A stretch of DNA of 64,000 bases from positions 54,103,408 through 54,167,407 of the forward strand of contig CM017558.1 in NCBI GenBank assembly GCA_007844125.1. The letters are read 5' to 3'. Every line of letters starts with the position of its first letter. The first letter of the stretch is position 1. The notes beneath the pieces are model-generated. The model did no database searches. It had not been told where the DNA came from and saw only the letters and a program-made list of their open reading frames with translations. This DNA comes from Sinonovacula constricta (Eukaryota; Mollusca; Bivalvia; Cardiida; Solecurtidae). Below are positions 61,401-64,000 of the stretch, in pieces. Made by a program: the position numbers and the translations under genes.

Positions 61401-63109
61401 TTATTGATTGCATTTTAGAAACCAATCATGAAGTGCGAAGTAAGAGCTCTGTAAAACTGGTTTCAGCACCCCAGTCGGCCAATATTGCCGTGTGACCGTT
61501 CCAATGCGGTAACTCTGGGGTTTGCTCTTTTCGTTAAATGACTCATCACAAAGTTGTTCTTGCTTTTTCCTTGGCTTGCATGTGAAATACCTTTGTCCTG
61601 TGCCTTTTCGGATTTTGAATATGTTGAAATGCTCATAGGACTTTTATATATTCTTATTTATGACTGATTGACATACCGTCAGCTTCGGTCTCCAATGACC
61701 TCCTTCCTCTCGACCTGCGCTCATCGCCCATACCATTCTAACAAAAGAAAAAAGCCAAAGTTTGTTTTTGTCATCATATTAAGCATAAAGTAATATTAAA
61801 CGTGGTATCCGACAGTTTGCACATTTTTTTCTTTCTCATGCAAGTAATTTATTGTTATCTGTAATTATCTCGCGAAATGCTGTTTATATCCACAAGAAAA
61901 GTAAAACACAACACCTCACTTGTCATTATAAAAATGTATTTCCACTCCGAGCAATGTGCAGATTTTTCTTTTTACGCTAGAAAAACCCACGTGACCACTA
62001 ACTGTTGAGATCACGTTACATGATCATTTGGGTCATTAGTTTTGACGTCGGTATCTCTTTATCTGAAATATCAACCATGCTTATTGACATATTGCAGATT
62101 TAAGGTGATATATTTCACGCGTCGCACTGTCTTAGATTTACGGTAATGTGAAGAAGCAGCATTTACCTAGACTTAAGTAGACATTTATGTAGTAGTTATG
62201 TACAAATTCCCCAGATCAAGGGAAAGATGTTTGTTCATTGTGTTTATCGTCCCACCAACAGTATTTCAGTTATCATGAGATGGTTTCCACTTAAAACAGA
62301 TATAGTGTTGCGTTCACTGTTGCGTTATAAAGACCTGGCATGATCCCACACCTGTTGTATCAGGTTACCCTGTATTAAAGACAGCGGTTTGTCGGCTGCT
62401 GGGCGGTTGAGATCTGGAGCTTGGTTATTACACTTGTAGTCATAAAAATAAACGAGAGATAAACCGCATCGTTGTCTTGTGTAGTAAATGTTACAATACC
62501 CAGTCTCATGATCTGACACGGGGCCAACCACGCGTATAACTACCTTATATATTTGCTTGAGCGTTAGAAAGGGTACCATATAACAAACATTTGTACGACT
62601 TTGGTATTTTGCGGCCCGTGTTCGAACCTGGGGCCTGCCGTACCTTGGTAAAATGTTGTAACACGCATTAGATACATGCAAATTGTCGGAAACCACATTT
62701 AAGATCAAATTTAAACATTATTTAAACGTAAATAATAAAGTAACACAATATGTTTCTAGATGTAGATTTTCTTTCTTAAACAAATGATAAACAACCTTCA
62801 AGTTAGTTCAACAAGGTACTTTTGCAAATTATCTTAAAAACTCGAATAACGGATAACGACAGCCATTAACATAAATGTTCTCACCTTCTTGTCCTTGCCA
62901 TCTTGATGTTTCCAATCACTCCCGGTTATGTCACTGTATTCACCCGACCATTTATGCACAGTGAAAGTCGCAACTGCCATAACAACAACGAAGGCGAGTA
63001 CTACAAGCGATGTCGTCAGTTGTTTCTTTTTGCTGACCAATGACCACAGCATGCTGCTTATGGATTTAATGTATCTTCCATAAAACTGACATTCGCCATG
63101 TGACGCCAT
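55284..63109 (-). CDS. type II membrane protein with short-chain collagen C4-like domain
   Basis: Four coding exons on the minus strand: 62885-63109, 60267-60350, 56019-56335 and 55284-55451 (stop TAG). Exon 1 gives a short cytosolic part, a Lys-Lys-Lys patch at residues 27-29 and one membrane span at about 34-51, without a cleavable signal, so the C-terminus faces outward. The other exons form one cysteine-rich domain with the family landmarks GGATYIRWGRTVCP, VMIPARTACYKGWHLEYQGY, SQYVCVD and ELTCAVC, and 10 cysteines. This domain is annotated in molluscs as 'short-chain collagen C4-like', after a sponge collagen; the exons seen contain no Gly-X-Y collagen repeat. Exons 2-3-4 join in frame. 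Exon 1 ends in phase 0, but exon 2 needs one extra base before it, so a linker exon between 62884 and 60351 is probably missing here. The molecular role of the family is unknown. Confidence 0.85.
55452..56018 (-). other. intron 3 of the C4-like gene
   Basis: 567 bases of AT-rich sequence with GT-AG ends. Its exon-3-proximal part (55930-56018) is similar to 46986-47068 next to the decayed copy, which places the duplication junction beyond the exon. Confidence 0.8.
56019..56335 (-). CDS. C4-like gene, exon 3 (domain core)
   Basis: The acceptor TTTTCAACAG precedes 56335 and the donor AAG|GTACAC lies at 56019/56018. The exon completes a Gly codon with one base from exon 2 and then codes 105 residues. 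Landmarks are YEGGASNILCLP, HDVPCAVC, SVMIPARTACYKGWHLEYQG and YLMAGNY; four cysteines. A decayed copy of this exon lies at 47069-47400. Confidence 0.9.
56336..60266 (-). other. intron 2 of the C4-like gene
   Basis: 3.9 kb with GT-AG ends. Frames of 60-99 codons occur (56868-57167, 58256-58504) but show no domain. No tandem repeat or SINE was recognised. Confidence 0.6.
60267..60350 (-). CDS. C4-like gene, exon 2 (domain start)
   Basis: 84 bases between the acceptor GCTTTAG and the donor G|GTAAGTG. The exon codes TSFGGATYIRWGRTVCPDD and PYTELVYA plus the first base of a Gly codon finished by exon 3. GGATYxRWGRxxCP is the characteristic opening of the domain. The acceptor is assigned by the short AG context; an acceptor a few bases further out is possible and would change the 5' end. 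Confidence 0.85.
61040..61300. repeat. ~96-bp tandem repeat, about three copies
   Basis: The last two units are almost identical (CAGCATCGGTCTCTAACGAC, CTCTTTCCCATTGACCTATG, ACCAGCACATATGCCCTTCC); the first is diverged. The same unit occurs at 61662-61745 and in the duplicate locus at 51430-51709. Confidence 0.85.
61662..61745. repeat. single ~84-bp copy of the 96-bp repeat
   Basis: TGACTGATTGACATACCGTC then CTTCGGTCTCCAATGACCTC matches the unit at 61040-61300. Separated from it by about 360 bp of unrelated sequence. Confidence 0.75.
61800..62710 (+). repeat. dispersed repeat, copy 2
   Basis: Matches the block at 16325-16935 from GGTATCCGACAGTTTGCAC to TTAGATACATGCAAATTGTC, in the same order and orientation. 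It is longer here because about 300 bp (roughly 62290-62620) is inserted before the closing phrase. It lies inside intron 1 of the C4-like gene. Confidence 0.6.
62590..62660 (-). mobile_element. tRNA-like remnant inside dispersed repeat copy 2
   Basis: Minus-strand GGCAGGCCCCAGGTTCGAAC contains a B-box-like GGTTCGAACAC. It resembles the B-box end of the SINE at 12650-12931 (GGCAGGTCGTGTGTTCGAAC). The A-box side is not evident. It may explain the extra ~300 bp of repeat copy 2. Confidence 0.35.
62885..63109 (-). CDS. C4-like gene, exon 1 (membrane anchor)
   Basis: ATG at 63107-63109 is chosen because the same ATGGCGTCAC context is kept in the decayed copy at 52071-52080; a GTG further upstream is in frame but not needed. 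75 codons: MASHGECQFYGRY..., basic KKKQ, hydrophobic SLVVLAFVVVMAVATFTV, then a hydrophilic stretch ending GKDKK at the donor AAG|GTGAGA. It has one cysteine in the cytosolic part. Confidence 0.8.
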
Positions 63110-63948
63110 TATAAGCACAGATATTGTGTCCTTTAATACATTTAAGATAAAACGACAGATGAAAGAAAAATAAGTTATTTAATGTTGTCTGAGCTATTAA
63201 TACGTACAACAAACTTGTAATAAATCGTTTCCTTGCAATGCGGCAATTCCTGCCACATGAATGTCTTGCGGGCTTTAACAGACATCGGCATATTTTCTTG
63301 CATGTTAAAGATACTGTCCGAAGAAACATCTGGCTACACCACTGGTACAAAAATAAAGTCAATATTAAAATTCCAATTTAGGATATGTTCTCAGTTTGTT
63401 AAAAGTTAACCAAATCAGCTTGCACATACATATATACAGAAACATAAAAAATACCTACAACAAAAAAAAAAAGAAAAAGAAAAAAGAAATAAATTTTAAA
63501 TGCGAACCTAAACGAACACTTTCTTAAACGTTCATTACTTTAATATTTATTGGGCGCGTGCAAATGCATATCAAGTTAAATATGTTTGTTTCTCTGATGT
63601 CTTAACAGACATGATTACAGGCGCTGTGGTTCATTAAATACAAATTTAAAAAATAACTGTAGTTCATGGGAGAGTGAAATTTAAACATACTAGACTCTAA
63701 TAGAGAGTAAAATAGAGAGGAAAACACATTAGCAAGTGCTCTAAGGTACAGTTTCAAACAAGTTAAAATGTACTCGCCATGACAGAAAAAGAGAAAACAC
63801 TTTAAACTACTTAACCAACTAGGCACCACCAATCGTTACAAGTTGGGTACGGTTAACATGTTACAAGGAAACCGTATTGTTTTTCTCATTAGACCTGCTG
63901 GAAGTCATGAATTCGGTCCAAGCTTTTAGTGACAATAAAGTATGAAAT
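63110..63948. other. upstream flank of the C4-like gene
   Basis: The parts at 63175-63355 and 63540-63680 resemble 52140-52330 and 53520-53700 upstream of the decayed duplicate, so promoter sequence was included in the duplication. No convincing TATA box was found. An A-rich stretch lies at 63460-63500. Confidence 0.5.
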
Positions 63949-63966
63949 ATAATAATAATAATAATA

Positions 63967-64000
<34 letters not shown>
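63949..64000. repeat. (AAT)n microsatellite at the window end
   Basis: AAT/TAA repeats run to the last base and probably continue beyond the window. Confidence 0.95.

Larger units (their letters stand above)
60351..62884 (-). other. intron 1 region of the C4-like gene, may hide an exon
   Basis: 2.5 kb with two repeat families (61040-61745 and 61800-62710). A missing exon is expected here because of the phase mismatch between exon 1 (ends in phase 0) and exon 2 (needs one preceding base). An open stretch at 60751-60945 on the minus strand (LRKQFVKTYLRPILTFQNE) is a weak candidate; I cannot confirm it. Confidence 0.5.

Overview
The window reads as AT-rich, gene-poor, repeat-loaded metazoan nuclear DNA, most likely from a bivalve or other mollusc. 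Three things point there. There are three MetaSINE-type SINE copies with the 3' domain common in bivalves. There is a membrane protein gene whose C-terminal domain is the 'short-chain collagen C4-like' domain that is expanded in molluscs. There is also a Gypsy retroelement of the Gmr1 type. No bacterial features, operons, CRISPR arrays, rRNA or intact tRNA genes are visible.

Layout. From 1 to about 37.6 kb I find no convincing protein-coding exon. This part holds a (GACA)n microsatellite abutting a truncated SINE, a 63-bp minisatellite (6.6-7.7 kb) and a 21-bp minisatellite (10.5-10.9 kb). Four SINEs or SINE remnants lie at 11.8-23.0 kb, two of them with perfect 12-bp target-site duplications. 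The rest is a dispersed repeat with an internal 47-bp triplication (16.3-16.9 kb), a possible promoter with two CACGTGAC boxes and a YY1-like site (23.9 kb), a 16-bp CATATG minisatellite (26.3-26.6 kb), a palindromic MITE-like element (27.3-27.7 kb), a 1.56-kb G-rich 78-bp minisatellite (32.1-33.7 kb), a two-part tRNA-like SINE (34.3 kb) and an old ~200-bp satellite (35.9-37.6 kb).

From 37,670 to 43,851 lies a full-length but dead LTR retrotransposon on the minus strand. It has two ~755-bp LTRs, a tRNA-Pro-like primer site and gag, protease, integrase, reverse transcriptase and RNase H. Integrase precedes reverse transcriptase although the proteins are Ty3/gypsy-like; this is the diagnostic Gmr1 order. 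A 36-bp minisatellite and a decayed Tc1-like transposase follow.

From 47 to 63.7 kb lies a tandem gene duplication on the minus strand. The right copy (exons at 63.1, 60.3, 56.3 and 55.4 kb) encodes a type II membrane protein with a C4-like extracellular domain and looks functional. One linker exon is probably still missing from my model, because the splice phase between exon 1 and the next exon I find does not match. The left copy (47.07-52.08 kb) keeps recognisable exon 1 and exon 3 but has stops, frameshifts and a destroyed splice donor. Both copies carry the same ~96-bp tandem repeat in intron 1 and share upstream sequence, so the whole locus was duplicated. Coordinates and homologies come from reading by eye; no alignment software was used.
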